DNA from: Deltaproteobacteria bacterium
GTDB lineage: Bacteria; Desulfobacterota; Binatia; UBA1149; JAJCZL01
DNA: 64,000 nucleotides
Assembly (NCBI GenBank): GCA_029262415.1
Contig: JAJCZL010000012.1
Location: forward strand, 17,358-81,357
Reading direction: 5' to 3'
Positions 17,343 through 26,321 of the stretch are shown one piece after another. The notes beneath the pieces are model-generated. The model saw only the letters and a program-made list of their open reading frames with translations. It was not told the origin of the DNA and did no database searches. The position numbers and the translations under genes were made by a program. The first letter of the stretch is position 1. Each line of letters opens with the position of its first letter.

Positions 17343-19070
17343 GTGCGGACTACCAAACTTCTCCTTCCTACCCTTAAAGAAGACCCGGCCGATGCCGATG
17401 TCGTCAGTCACAAGCTCTTGCTACGCGCGGGCATGCTCCGCCAGGTAGCGCGTGGGATCTATGACTTTCTTCCTCTCGGCTTGCGCGCCGTTCACAAGGT
17501 TGCACGCATCGTTCGTGAAGAGCTGGACCTGGCCGGCTGCCAGGAAGTACTGCTGCCGTTGGTCTCTCCCGCCGAGCTTTGGCAGGAGAGCGAACGCTGG
17601 GACAAGTACGGTAAAGAGCTGCTGCGTATCAAAGATCGGCACGACCGCGAGTTTTGCCTCGGACCCACCCACGAAGAGGTGATGACCGACTTGGTCCGTC
17701 GCGATGTCCGTTCGTATCGCGATCTGCCGCTCAACCTATACCAGATCGCGACCAAGTTCCGCGATGAGATCCGCCCACGTTTCGGGCTGATGCGCGGGCG
17801 CGAGTTCATCATGAAGGATGGCTACTCCTTTCATGTCGACTACGAAGATTGCCGACGCGAGTACGAAAACATGCGCGCGGTTTATACACGCATCTTTCGA
17901 CGCTGCGGTCTGACCTTCCGCGTGGTTGAAGCCGATACCGGCGCGATCGGTGGATCGATGTCGCACGAGTTTCAAGTACTGGCCGAGTCCGGCGAAGACC
18001 TGATCCTCTCATGCAGCAAATGTGAGTACGCGGCGAATGTTGAGAAAGCGCTCGGCAAAAGCACCGGTGCCGAGCCGCGCTACGGGCACAGCACACTCGA
18101 GAAGGTCGAGACGCCCGATTTAAGGACGATCGACGAAGTTTCCGCGTTTATGTCGGAGCCGCCCGAGCGTTTCGTCAAGACGCTCATCTATTTCGCCGAC
18201 GGAAAGGCGCTGGCGGTCTTATGCCGCGGCGATGACCAGATTAGCGAGATCAAGCTGCGCGCGTTGATTAAGTGTAGCGAGCTGCGCTTGGCTGATGGCG
18301 AAGAAATAGAGCAACTCACCGGCGCGCCTCAGGGCTTCGCCGGCCCTGTCGCTATCGAACTGCGTCTGGTTGCCGACCAAACTCTACGCGGCTGCGAGGG
18401 CATGGTCAGCGGCGCAAATAAAAAGGACGCCCACTACCGTGGTGTTGACCATGAGGCGCATTTCCCCGACGCACAGTTCGGCGACGTTCGTGTCGCGAAA
18501 GCGGGAGACGCGTGTTTGCGCTGCTCACCGAACGCAGCTGAACCCGGACTGCTCGAGGCTCATCGTGGGATTGAAGTCGGCCAGGTTTTCTACCTCGGGC
18601 AAAAATACAGTCAGCCGCTCGGCGCGACGTTTCTCGATGCGGACGGCAACGAGCGTATCATGGAGATGGGCACATACGGGATCGGCATCACCCGCACGGT
18701 CGCCGCCGCAATCGAGCAGAACCACGACGAGCGCGGCATCGTGTGGCCGGTGGCGATCGCGCCCTACGAAGTCGTCATCGTCGCGACCAAGTGGGACGAC
18801 GATGCCGTCCGTGAAGCTTCAGAGGCAATCTACGAAGAGCTGAGAGCGGCCGGTATCGACTGCGTGCTCGACGACCGTGACGAGCGCGCCGGCGTAAAGT
18901 TCAACGATGCCGACCTGGTCGGCTATCCGTTCAGAATTACCGTCGGCCCGCGTGGCTTGAAAGACGGCAAGGTCGAATGCAAGGCGCGCACCGCGACCGA
19001 TGCTGATGAGATCGCGATCGCCGAGGCTGCCGGTCACGTCGCGTCGTTGGTTCGCCAAGCACGCGGGTGA
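17343..19070 (+). CDS. proS: Prolyl-tRNA synthetase, bacterial type with editing insertion
   Basis: 575 residues, the standard length of bacterial-type ProRS. Class II motif 1 is near KVARIVREELDLAGCQEVLLP. Motif 2 is FRDEIRPRFGLMRGREFIMKDGYSFH, and motif 3 is MGTYGIGITRTVAAAIEQ. The INS editing domain (YbaK-like) spans about residues 230-390, with VKTLIYFADGKALAVLCRG. The C-terminal anticodon-binding domain has CVLDDRDERAGVKFNDADL. It charges tRNA-Pro and hydrolyses mischarged Ala-tRNA-Pro. The GTG start is supported by GAGGG seven bases upstream. Confidence 0.97.
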   Translation: MRTTKLLLPTLKEDPADADVVSHKLLLRAGMLRQVARGIYDFLPLGLRAVHKVARIVREELDLAGCQEVLLPLVSPAELWQESERWDKYGKELLRIKDRHDREFCLGPTHEEVMTDLVRRDVRSYRDLPLNLYQIATKFRDEIRPRFGLMRGREFIMKDGYSFHVDYEDCRREYENMRAVYTRIFRRCGLTFRVVEADTGAIGGSMSHEFQVLAESGEDLILSCSKCEYAANVEKALGKSTGAEPRYGHSTLEKVETPDLRTIDEVSAFMSEPPERFVKTLIYFADGKALAVLCRGDDQISEIKLRALIKCSELRLADGEEIEQLTGAPQGFAGPVAIELRLVADQTLRGCEGMVSGANKKDAHYRGVDHEAHFPDAQFGDVRVAKAGDACLRCSPNAAEPGLLEAHRGIEVGQVFYLGQKYSQPLGATFLDADGNERIMEMGTYGIGITRTVAAAIEQNHDERGIVWPVAIAPYEVVIVATKWDDDAVREASEAIYEELRAAGIDCVLDDRDERAGVKFNDADLVGYPFRITVGPRGLKDGKVECKARTATDADEIAIAEAAGHVASLVRQARG

Positions 19071-19128
19071 AAGTAGTGGGGCTGAGGTGCGATCGCGAGG
19101 GAGAGTCGGTGAGCACGGGGGTCTACCG

Positions 19129-19908
19129 GTGAACACGCGTGCCACGCTCGAAGAACGCGCGCGCGCGCGGTTGATCTTTGCTCTCGACGTCAGTACCGCC
19201 GCCGACGCTCTGGCGCTGGTAAGCGAACTCGAAGACTCGGTCGGTATGTTCAAGGTCGGCAAGCAGCTCTTCATGCGTACGGGACCCAGCATCATCGAGA
19301 GCATCCGCGAGCGCGGCGGCGAAGTTTTTCTCGATCTTAAGTTCCACGACATCCCACGCACCGTTGCGCGCGCGTCGATGGAAGCCACCAGGCTCGGCGT
19401 CGCGATGTTCAATGTTCATGCGTCGGGCAGCGCCGAGATGATGCGGCAGGCGGTGCGCGACGTACGCCGGGTGTGCCGGACCGAACGTTTGCGTCGGCCC
19501 AAGCTGCTTGCCGTGACTGTACTTACCAGTCTGGAAGCCCCGCAACTGAAAGAGATCGGCGTGAAAGGCAAGGTGGCCGATCAAGTCGTGCGTTTGGCGA
19601 GGCTCGCCGAAGAGGCGGGCATGGACGGTGTTGTCGCATCGCCGCAAGAAATAACAGCGATTCGCTCTGCGTGTGGACCGCGCTTTACGATCGTAACACC
19701 GGGCATTCGTGCGGCTGAGCACGCGCTCGGCGACCAGCGCCGTGTCTCATCTGCGGGTGAGGCGATTGCAGCCGGTGCCGACTACGTAGTCGTGGGACGA
19801 CCTATTCGCGATTCAATCGACCCGCCCGCGCAGGCCGACGCTATCGTCGCCGACATCGCCGATGCCATCCGCCGCGGCCGACGCAGCCGCGATGCGATTT
19901 CCGGCTGA
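19129..19908 (+). CDS. pyrF: Orotidine 5'-phosphate decarboxylase
   Basis: 259 residues from the GTG of NTRATLEERARARLIFALDV, preceded by a run of G about seven bases upstream; the open frame extends into proS but that part is not needed. The catalytic array is VFLDLKFHDIPRTV, with the Asp-Lys-Asp signature of the family. The phosphate-binding end is YVVVGRPIRDS, and the middle strand VTVLTSLEA is also typical. It converts OMP to UMP, the last step of pyrimidine synthesis. It lies 58 bp after proS in the same direction and converges on the moeA pair. Confidence 0.95.
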   Translation: MNTRATLEERARARLIFALDVSTAADALALVSELEDSVGMFKVGKQLFMRTGPSIIESIRERGGEVFLDLKFHDIPRTVARASMEATRLGVAMFNVHASGSAEMMRQAVRDVRRVCRTERLRRPKLLAVTVLTSLEAPQLKEIGVKGKVADQVVRLARLAEEAGMDGVVASPQEITAIRSACGPRFTIVTPGIRAAEHALGDQRRVSSAGEAIAAGADYVVVGRPIRDSIDPPAQADAIVADIADAIRRGRRSRDAISG

Positions 19909-19956
19909 CCAACCGAGCGACAGTGCGGTGAATTGAGAGCGGCCGCGGCCGGCGGT

Positions 19957-21582
19957 TTAACGTCGGCTGCGAGTCGCGGAGCGGAAAAGCGCGACCAATG
20001 AAGCGCGAGAGGCTGCTGACGGGCCGACGGGTGCAGCGCCACTCTCGCCGGCTCCGATGAGCAAGACCCATCCGTCGTCCATCGCCGCGGATTCAACGAT
20101 AGTATTTGCGCCGAGCGTTTCGCGGGCCGCCATTTCCAACCGCGCGGCCTCGGCGTCGTCGCCGGCTCGCAGCAGCGCGAACTCGGCCTCGCCGCGCGCT
20201 AGGGTCGCGACGGCATCTTCGCGGCCCACACCTAGGTTGGCGATCCTTGCGAGCGGGTTGTGCGACCCCAGAGTTTCTTCCATCGCAGCAGTGATCGCAC
20301 ACGCCGGGCCGGCTGCGACAAGCGATGCGTAGGTTTCCGCGAGCGGCCGGAGCAGCTCGATATCGACACTCGAACCAGACTCGATGCCTTCGCAGTTGCG
20401 GCCAATGCGCAAGAAGCCATCGGCGGCTGCAACCGATCCGATTGAGCCCGCACCGCGCGGCAGCGGGGTGGCGACGGCCCGGTCGCCGTCCCAACGAATC
20501 ATCACGCGCAGAAACTCCTCCACCCCGAGCCGCGACGGTATCTTGCGTCGTACCTGGGCCGATAAGTGTTCGGGTGTCTGAGCCGCGGTGCCGAGCATGT
20601 GCGCGACCAGCGGCGCGAGGATCTCGCGGTAGACAACGTAGGCGGATACCGGGTAGCCGGGGATCGCGAGCACCGGTGTTGCATCGATCAGCGCTACGGC
20701 GACCGGACGACCCGGCATGATGTCTACGCCGTGCACGATGAGACGGCCGCACTCCTCGAGCACCTCAATCGTAAAGTCTTTGCTGCCCGCCGAGCTCCCG
20801 GCGATCACGCAAACTATATCGCTGTCGACTGCGGCCTGGCGGATAGACGCCGTCAGTGCTGCGCGGTCGTCTCCGGTGCGGCCGGAGTACGAACACAACG
20901 CGCCCCAGCTCTTGGCCATGCCGGCGAGTACGCGTGCGTTGAACTCGATGACACGTCCGGGTTGCGCTTTCGGCCCCGGTTCGACGATTTCGCCGCCGGT
21001 TGCGATGGTAGTCACACGCGGCCGTCGCACCACCGGGATCTCGACGGTTCCGGTGGCGAGCAAAGCGCCGATGTCTTGCGGGCGCAGCCGCGCGCCGCGC
21101 GCGATGATCCGCGCCGCGGCCTCGATGTCCTCGCCGGTTCTGCGGATGTCTTTGCCGGGGGCCACCGGTTCAGTAACGGCAACCGCGCTGCAGGCGCCGT
21201 CGCTGCTCGCGACCGCTTTGGTGTTTTCGATGCGCACGACGGCGTCGGCCCAATCAGGGATCGGGTCGCCGGTGTCCACCGGCAGACAGGATCCCGGAAC
21301 CGCCGGCCCTACATCGGTTCCGGGCCGTGCGGGTTTGTCGAGTACGCTGAGCAGTACGTGGCCGTCGTTGGCCGCGAATGTTTCTCGGGCGCGGACGGCG
21401 AAACCGTCCATCGCTGAGGCGCGGTAATGCGGCGATGGGTGGGTTGCGAACAAAGGCTCGGCGCATACCCTGTCGAGCGCATCTTCGCTCTTGATGGTTT
21501 CGGCGTTCAGGCGATCGACCGACGCGCTGAGCGTCTCCACGGCCCCAGCGAGCGGCATGCGTTCGAGGAATCGCTTCGTCAA
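19957..21582 (-). CDS. moeA: MoeA-family molybdopterin molybdotransferase with a truncated C-terminal extension
   Basis: 541 residues. MoeA domains are clear: RASAMDGFAVRARE, VRIENTKAV, IATGGEIVEPG, IAGSSAGSKDFTIEVL, and PVLAIPGYPVSAYVVYREI. The first 410 residues are a complete MoeA, which inserts molybdate into molybdopterin-AMP. The last 130 residues (EETLGSHNPLARIANLG and LARGEAEFALL) resemble the start of the LysR-substrate/PBP-like domain that some MoeA proteins carry, but it stops early. Start is TTG at 21582, overlapping the upstream moeA stop as TTGA and preceded by GGAGGTG within that gene. The two moeA copies are therefore translationally coupled. Confidence 0.88.
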   Translation of the reverse strand: MTKRFLERMPLAGAVETLSASVDRLNAETIKSEDALDRVCAEPLFATHPSPHYRASAMDGFAVRARETFAANDGHVLLSVLDKPARPGTDVGPAVPGSCLPVDTGDPIPDWADAVVRIENTKAVASSDGACSAVAVTEPVAPGKDIRRTGEDIEAAARIIARGARLRPQDIGALLATGTVEIPVVRRPRVTTIATGGEIVEPGPKAQPGRVIEFNARVLAGMAKSWGALCSYSGRTGDDRAALTASIRQAAVDSDIVCVIAGSSAGSKDFTIEVLEECGRLIVHGVDIMPGRPVAVALIDATPVLAIPGYPVSAYVVYREILAPLVAHMLGTAAQTPEHLSAQVRRKIPSRLGVEEFLRVMIRWDGDRAVATPLPRGAGSIGSVAAADGFLRIGRNCEGIESGSSVDIELLRPLAETYASLVAAGPACAITAAMEETLGSHNPLARIANLGVGREDAVATLARGEAEFALLRAGDDAEAARLEMAARETLGANTIVESAAMDDGWVLLIGAGESGAAPVGPSAASRASLVALFRSATRSRR

Positions 21583-22841
21583 AGGAGCATCACCTCCAAC
21601 ACCGTTCCCGCTTGTGCGCCCTCGCTGGATTGGGGCACGCGCAAGAGCCCGTCGGCGCGCGCCATGGTTGTGATCGCTGCAGATTTCCCGCGCAGTGGAA
21701 AAGCCACCGGCAGTCCATCCACGGCCGCATCGATACGCACGCGAATGTAGTCCTCACGGCCCTGTGTTGAACGAATGTCCTCGCCGACCACGACGCGCGC
21801 GAGCGCGCGGGTCGCGAGGATCTTGTCCAGGTGTTCGCCGCCGAGGACACGCAGCAGCGTTGCGCCGAACAGGGCAAATACGATCGCGGCGGCGGCCGGG
21901 TTGCCGGGCAGCCCCATGACAGCGCACTTGCCGGCGCGCGCGAGGATCGTCGGTTTTCCAGGCGCGATGGCAACGCCATGAAAAACGATCTCACCACCGG
22001 GGAGGGCGGCGATTGAAGAAAGGCTGAAGTCTTTGCGGCCTTTAGAGCTTCCGCCCGATAGAAAAATCGCGTCGCATTCCGGGGTGGCGCGCGCCAGGGC
22101 CGCGGCGAACTGCCGTGGGTCGTCTCCGATCACGCCGTAGTCGTGCACCTCGGCACCGGCGCCGGCCGCAGAGGCGCACAGTACGTACTGGTTTACATTG
22201 CGCACCTCGCCGGGCTGCAGCTCGCGTCCAGGGTCGACGATCTCGTCGCCGGTAACGATGATCCCGGCGCGCGGACGTCGGTGTGCCGCAACCGTGTCGG
22301 CACCCGCGACCGTCAGGGCGCCGAGGTCGGCGGCTTTGATACGCCGGCCGGCGCGGATGACGGTTTCGCCTGCCTGAAGCTCCTCGCCGATCTTGATGGT
22401 ATTTTGTCCGGGCACCGCGCCGGTGCGCAGGAGCACGCCGCCGGCGCCGTCTTCTTCGGTATTTTCTACAATCACTACGGCGTCGGCCCCAGGGGGCATC
22501 ATCGCGCCGGTCGAAACCCGGACCAGACAGCCCTTTTCAACCTTGACTGCGGCCTCGCTTCCCATCGCCACTTCGCCGCTTAGGCGCAGCCGCAATGGCG
22601 AAGCATCTGTTGCCCCGAAGGTGTCCTCGGCGCGTACCGCATAGCCGTCCATGTTGGAGCGCACGAAGTGGGGAACGTCGTTGGCGGCGACCACGTCGGC
22701 CGCAAGCACGCGGCCGAGCGATTCACGCCAACCGACGGCCTCGGTGCCCAGCGGTGCGAAGCCCCCGATGTGTTGGTAGGCCTGATCCGAGCTGATCAGC
22801 GAAAAGAAGTTGCCGGCGCGCCTGCCCGTAGCATTTTTCAC
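21579..22841 (-). CDS. moeA: MoeA-family molybdopterin molybdotransferase
   Basis: 420 residues from a GTG with AGGAACAG in front; the open frame further upstream runs into the nitrilase gene and is rejected. Motifs include DVPHFVRSNMDGYAVRAEDT, VIVENTEEDG, IIVTGDEIVDPG, FLSGGSSKGRKDFSL and CAVMGLPGNPAAAAIVF. Two MoeA paralogs side by side are often specialised, for example one for molybdenum and one for tungsten; which does what cannot be read from sequence. The gene begins 16 bp after the nitrilase stop and overlaps the next moeA start, forming a nitrilase-moeA-moeA operon on the minus strand. Confidence 0.92.
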   Translation of the reverse strand: MKNATGRRAGNFFSLISSDQAYQHIGGFAPLGTEAVGWRESLGRVLAADVVAANDVPHFVRSNMDGYAVRAEDTFGATDASPLRLRLSGEVAMGSEAAVKVEKGCLVRVSTGAMMPPGADAVVIVENTEEDGAGGVLLRTGAVPGQNTIKIGEELQAGETVIRAGRRIKAADLGALTVAGADTVAAHRRPRAGIIVTGDEIVDPGRELQPGEVRNVNQYVLCASAAGAGAEVHDYGVIGDDPRQFAAALARATPECDAIFLSGGSSKGRKDFSLSSIAALPGGEIVFHGVAIAPGKPTILARAGKCAVMGLPGNPAAAAIVFALFGATLLRVLGGEHLDKILATRALARVVVGEDIRSTQGREDYIRVRIDAAVDGLPVAFPLRGKSAAITTMARADGLLRVPQSSEGAQAGTVLEVMLL

Positions 22842-22857
22842 AAGCTGTTCCTGGTGT

Positions 22858-23673
22858 TCATACGCCGAGTCTCCGGTGGCGCAGACACGGCAGTTCTTTG
22901 CGCACCTTGGCGAGCAGCCCGCCATCGAGCCGGGCCGTGACCACAGCGGAACCTTCGCCTCCGGTGTGCGCCAGAATCTTTCCCCACGGATCGATGATCA
23001 TAGAATGGCCGTGGTCGGCGAAGCCGTAGTCGGTCGGCCCGACCTGATTGGCAGCGACGATGAAGCACTGGTTTTCAATCGCACGGGCGCACAGCAGCGG
23101 CTCCCAGTGCGCCTGCCCGGTTGCGGCGGTGAACGCGCTCGGGACGACGATCACCTCCGCTCCGGCGTCGATCAGCGCCCGGAAGAGTTCGGGAAAGCGC
23201 AGGTCGTAACAAATCGTCATGCCGATCGCGGCCAGTCCGGTAGAGATACTTACCGACTCGCCGCCGGGTGCGCGTGTTGCTGATTCGGAGATCGAGACTT
23301 TGCCGGGCAGGTCGACGTCGAACAGGTGAATCTTACGGTAACGGCCGATCAGTCCTCCTGCGGGGTCGGCGAGCAGTGCGGTGTTAAAGCACTTGGCGGA
23401 TCCGGGGGCCCTTTCGAGCATTGAGCCCGCCAGCAGATGGATCCGGTGTTGACGGGCCTGGGCCTGGGCCCAGCGGCTGATCGGTCCGGGGATTTCCTCG
23501 GCTGCCTCGGTTTCGGCGGCCTGGGGTCCCCGCCAGGCGAACATTTCCGGCAAGACCACCAGGCCGGCGCCTTCAGACACCGCTTGGCAAACCAAAAGCG
23601 CCGCTGCGGCCAGATTTTCAGCCTTGTCAGGCCCGGCTTTGAGTTGGACGGCGCTGGCGTGGAAGGTTTGCAC
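22858..23673 (-). CDS. Carbon-nitrogen hydrolase, nitrilase superfamily (Nit1/Nit2-like)
   Basis: 271 residues with an intact Glu-Lys-Cys triad: E43 in VVLPEMF, K114 in RYRKIHLFDVD and C155 in TICYDLRFPELFR. The pattern ATGQAHWEPLLCARAIENQC is typical of the Nit1 branch, whose studied members are omega-amidases or deaminated-glutathione amidases acting as metabolite repair enzymes. It heads the minus-strand operon with the two moeA genes; no functional link to molybdenum cofactor is obvious. The ATG at 23673 gives the full fold with no signal peptide. Confidence 0.92.
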   Translation of the reverse strand: MQTFHASAVQLKAGPDKAENLAAAALLVCQAVSEGAGLVVLPEMFAWRGPQAAETEAAEEIPGPISRWAQAQARQHRIHLLAGSMLERAPGSAKCFNTALLADPAGGLIGRYRKIHLFDVDLPGKVSISESATRAPGGESVSISTGLAAIGMTICYDLRFPELFRALIDAGAEVIVVPSAFTAATGQAHWEPLLCARAIENQCFIVAANQVGPTDYGFADHGHSMIIDPWGKILAHTGGEGSAVVTARLDGGLLAKVRKELPCLRHRRLGV

Positions 23674-23829
23674 TAGGGTGGCCGGACGCTAGCGAGCGGT
23701 TGGTTTTTCGTCAAGTTAGACCTATGACACACCGCACTACAGTTGCTCATACAGGACGGTTTTGGCACGCTGAAGTCCCCGGCGGTGCAAGGCTCGGCCC
23801 TGGGGGTAGCTCTACGAGCAGAGGTTACA

Positions 23830-24525
23830 ATGAAATCCGAAAGACTCATCAAGCGCTACACCAACCGCAAACTCTACGACACGCTCGAATCGCGCTACGT
23901 CACCCTCGAGGAGATTGCGCGGCTGGTACGTGAAGGCGAAGAGGTTACGGTCGTAGACAACGAAACGAGCGAGGATCTGACTGCTGTAACATTTGCGCAG
24001 ATCATCCTTGAAGAGGAGCGCCGCAAGACGAACCTCATCTCGGTTCCGTTTCTCAGAAAGTTGATCCGCTCGGGCGAGGCCCGGGTGCAGGATCTCTCGG
24101 ATCGAGCCAGCCGCAGTATCGGCGCGATCGGCGACATCGCCGAAAAAGCCGGTCAACGTCTGCGTGGTGTTGTCGGCGATGGCAGCAAAGCGATCGAGGA
24201 GGGGCGTCACTTCGTTGACGAGATTCTCAGCATCCCGCAAAAGCGTTTCAAGGAACTCGGCGAACTCGCACTGAAGTCGGTTGAGTCGGTGCGTTCAAAC
24301 CCGACGATCCAGCGTGAGCTGGAGCGCGTGGCCGGCAGTCTGCACTCGTTAGAAGAAGCAATCGAGCGTTTGCGCGAGGCCGGCGATGACGAGGCGCGCG
24401 AAGCCGAGGCCGCGGGCGATGCGCCGCGTTACACGAACGGTTCGGCTTCCCATGAGAGCCAGGACGGTACGCCGCAGGGCAACAACGAACGCGGTGGCCC
24501 CGGCGCAACCAAAGCCGGAATCTAA
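23830..24525 (+). CDS. phaR: PhaR-type polyhydroxyalkanoate synthesis regulator
   Basis: 231 residues from the ATG at 23830, with GAGG seven bases upstream. The N-terminal PHB/PHA accumulation regulator domain is clear: RLIKRYTNRKLYDTLESRYV, then VTVVDNETSEDLT, followed by a second motif QIILEEERRKTNLISVPFLR. The C-terminal 140 residues are helical and charged and end in a polar tail. In other bacteria such proteins bind DNA and PHA granules and repress phasin genes. No PHA synthase is in this window, so a wider regulatory role is possible. It leads a phaR-hypothetical-fur operon. Confidence 0.88.
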   Translation: MKSERLIKRYTNRKLYDTLESRYVTLEEIARLVREGEEVTVVDNETSEDLTAVTFAQIILEEERRKTNLISVPFLRKLIRSGEARVQDLSDRASRSIGAIGDIAEKAGQRLRGVVGDGSKAIEEGRHFVDEILSIPQKRFKELGELALKSVESVRSNPTIQRELERVAGSLHSLEEAIERLREAGDDEAREAEAAGDAPRYTNGSASHESQDGTPQGNNERGGPGATKAGI

Positions 24526-24539
24526 GCGGGCGGCACGAC

Positions 24540-24932
24540 ATGGCTAAGCGCCGCGGCGCCCGCGCCAAACCCAATAAGAAGACCGTGCAGCAGATCGAAC
24601 TGCTCGGGCGCCTCAAGGACGTTGCAGCAGCGGCCGGACTCGAGGTGCGTGAGGAAAGGCTCGAGCGCGGCAGCGGTTACTCGGTACGTAGCGGCGTCTG
24701 CGTGTTGCAGGGGCGTGAGGTCCTCATGCTCGACCGTAACGTCGAACCAGGTGATCGCCTCGACGTCCTGACTAACGAGCTCGCCAGGCGCGATCTCGAT
24801 GCCATCTATATCGAACCCGCGATGCGCGAATACATCGGTGGTGGTCCGCTGCCACCGCTCGGGGATGAGGCCAAGGCCGCATCGGAGACAGCCAAGCCTG
24901 TAGAAGCGGCGGACTCCGCGGGGGATGGCTGA
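24540..24932 (+). CDS. Conserved-looking hypothetical protein in the phaR-fur operon
   Basis: 130 residues with a very basic N-terminus (MAKRRGARAKPNKK), then helix-strand content with LGRLKDVAAAAGLEVREER, GVCVLQGREVLMLDRN, and DLDAIYIEPAMREYI. The C-terminal 25 residues are low-complexity. I do not recognise a family with certainty. It lies 14 bp after phaR, and its stop shares one base with the fur start (TGATG), so it is translated together with the Fur protein. Confidence 0.72.
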   Translation: MAKRRGARAKPNKKTVQQIELLGRLKDVAAAAGLEVREERLERGSGYSVRSGVCVLQGREVLMLDRNVEPGDRLDVLTNELARRDLDAIYIEPAMREYIGGGPLPPLGDEAKAASETAKPVEAADSAGDG

Positions 24933-25417
24933 TGCCGATTGCCGAGAGCATTCGCTTCGGCGGAAGCGAAGGACAAAAGCTCGACGCCTTCCGTGAGTTC
25001 ATCAAAGAGCGGGGCCTGAAGAGCACCCGCCAGCGCGATGAAATTGCCCAGTGGTTCTTTCGGCTGCGCGGACACCTCAACGCCGACGAGATCTACAGAG
25101 AGATCAAAGAGATCAGCCCGGGCATCGGTTTCTCCACCGTCTACAGGACGATGAAGCTTCTGTGCGATTCCGGTTTGGTTCAAGAACGGCACTTCGGCGA
25201 CGGCGAAGCGTTGTATGAGAACGTCTCAGCGCATCACGACCACTGCATCTGCACGCTCTGCGGCAAGATAGTCGAGTTCGAGAACGACCGTATCGAAGCG
25301 CTCCAGGAATCGGTTGCCCAGGAATATGGGTTTCGATTGACAAGCCACAAGATGGAGCTGTATGGGTTGTGTCCAGAGTGCGCTAAGCGTGCTGACCAAG
25401 GCTTGACGGAATCCTGA
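24932..25417 (+). CDS. fur: Fur-family metal- or peroxide-responsive repressor
   Basis: 161 residues. The winged-helix DNA-binding domain includes GLKSTRQRDEIAQWFFRLRGHLNADEIY and GFSTVYRTMKLLCDSGLV. The regulatory site is HHDHCICTLCGKIVEFEN, and the structural zinc site is formed by CTLC with CPEC at the C-terminus. Whether it senses iron (Fur) or peroxide (PerR) is not decidable here. A 20-residue N-terminal extension precedes the domain. It is the last gene of the phaR operon and converges on tatD with 25 bp between stops. Confidence 0.93.
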   Translation: MPIAESIRFGGSEGQKLDAFREFIKERGLKSTRQRDEIAQWFFRLRGHLNADEIYREIKEISPGIGFSTVYRTMKLLCDSGLVQERHFGDGEALYENVSAHHDHCICTLCGKIVEFENDRIEALQESVAQEYGFRLTSHKMELYGLCPECAKRADQGLTES

Positions 25418-25442
25418 GCGCAGTTCCGATGAGTCCCGGGTT

Positions 25443-26234
25443 CTACTCAGGAAAAAAAACCACGCGTGTATTCGCTGACGTCGATTTGCTGACGACGTCG
25501 AGATCGACGCCGTGCAAGCCGGCGAGAACCTCAGCCACGCGCACCACGTAGGCCGGTTCGTTGCGCTTGCCTCTGTAGGGATCGGGGGCAAGGAGCGGCG
25601 AGTCGGTTTCAACCAACAAGCGGTCGAGCGGGAGCTTCTTGGCGACATCGCGTAGATCTTTCGAATTTTTGAACGTCAGTATTCCGCTAAACGAGATCAT
25701 CAGTCCACGATCCAGCGCGCGGCGGGCGTCCTGGTAGCCGCCGGTATAGCAGTGCATTACGCCGGGGTGACCGTCTGGGAACTCGCTGTCGAACACTTCA
25801 AAAAAGTCTGTTTCGGCCTCGCGGCAATGAATCACCACCGGCTTGTCAAAGCTGTGCGCGAGCGCAAGGTGCCGTGCCAACGCTTGGCGCTGGAGTTCAC
25901 GCGGTGAGTTGTCGTAGTAGTAGTCGAGCCCGGTCTCGCCGACGGCGGTGACTTCGGGGCGCGCAAGCAGGACTTTAATACGGGCTTCGATCGCGTCGTC
26001 GTAGTCTTTGGCGTCGTGGGGATGGATGCCCGCGGTTGCACGAATCGTCTCGTTGCCTCTTGCGAGATCGGCCGAGGCTTCGCTGTCCTCGATCGGACCG
26101 CCGCCGCCGACCGCGACGATGTGCGAGACGCCGGCCTCGTGCGCGCGGGCAATGACGGCGCCGCGGTCGCTGCTGAACTTCTTGTCGGAAAGATGGCAAT
26201 GAGAGTCGATCAAGCCCGGCCGCATGGTCGGCAT
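25443..26234 (-). CDS. tatD: TatD-family metal-dependent DNase/hydrolase
   Basis: 263 residues. Metal ligands are visible in order: DSHCHLSD at the N-terminus, the glutamate of VGETGLDYYY, the histidines of VVIHCREAE and MHCYTGG, and the aspartate of LLVETDSPLLAPDPYRGKRNEP. TatD enzymes are 3'-5' exonucleases involved in DNA repair and RNA quality control. In many relatives the gene follows metG; here it stands apart from the metG cluster at 29.5 kb. Confidence 0.95.
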   Translation of the reverse strand: MPTMRPGLIDSHCHLSDKKFSSDRGAVIARAHEAGVSHIVAVGGGGPIEDSEASADLARGNETIRATAGIHPHDAKDYDDAIEARIKVLLARPEVTAVGETGLDYYYDNSPRELQRQALARHLALAHSFDKPVVIHCREAETDFFEVFDSEFPDGHPGVMHCYTGGYQDARRALDRGLMISFSGILTFKNSKDLRDVAKKLPLDRLLVETDSPLLAPDPYRGKRNEPAYVVRVAEVLAGLHGVDLDVVSKSTSANTRVVFFPE

Positions 26235-26321
26235 GATTGCCTGAATCGCCGTCGATTCCGAGTTGTCGCCGGCGCGGGTTCGCTTCTTTCAATCTCGGGC
26301 TGCGGTTCTTATGCTGAGGGC

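Noticed and set aside
19920-19960. GC-rich inverted repeat (GCGGCCGC region) between pyrF and moeA as a terminator
   Set aside because: The match is a short restriction-site-like palindrome without loop or T-run and is expected by chance at this GC content.
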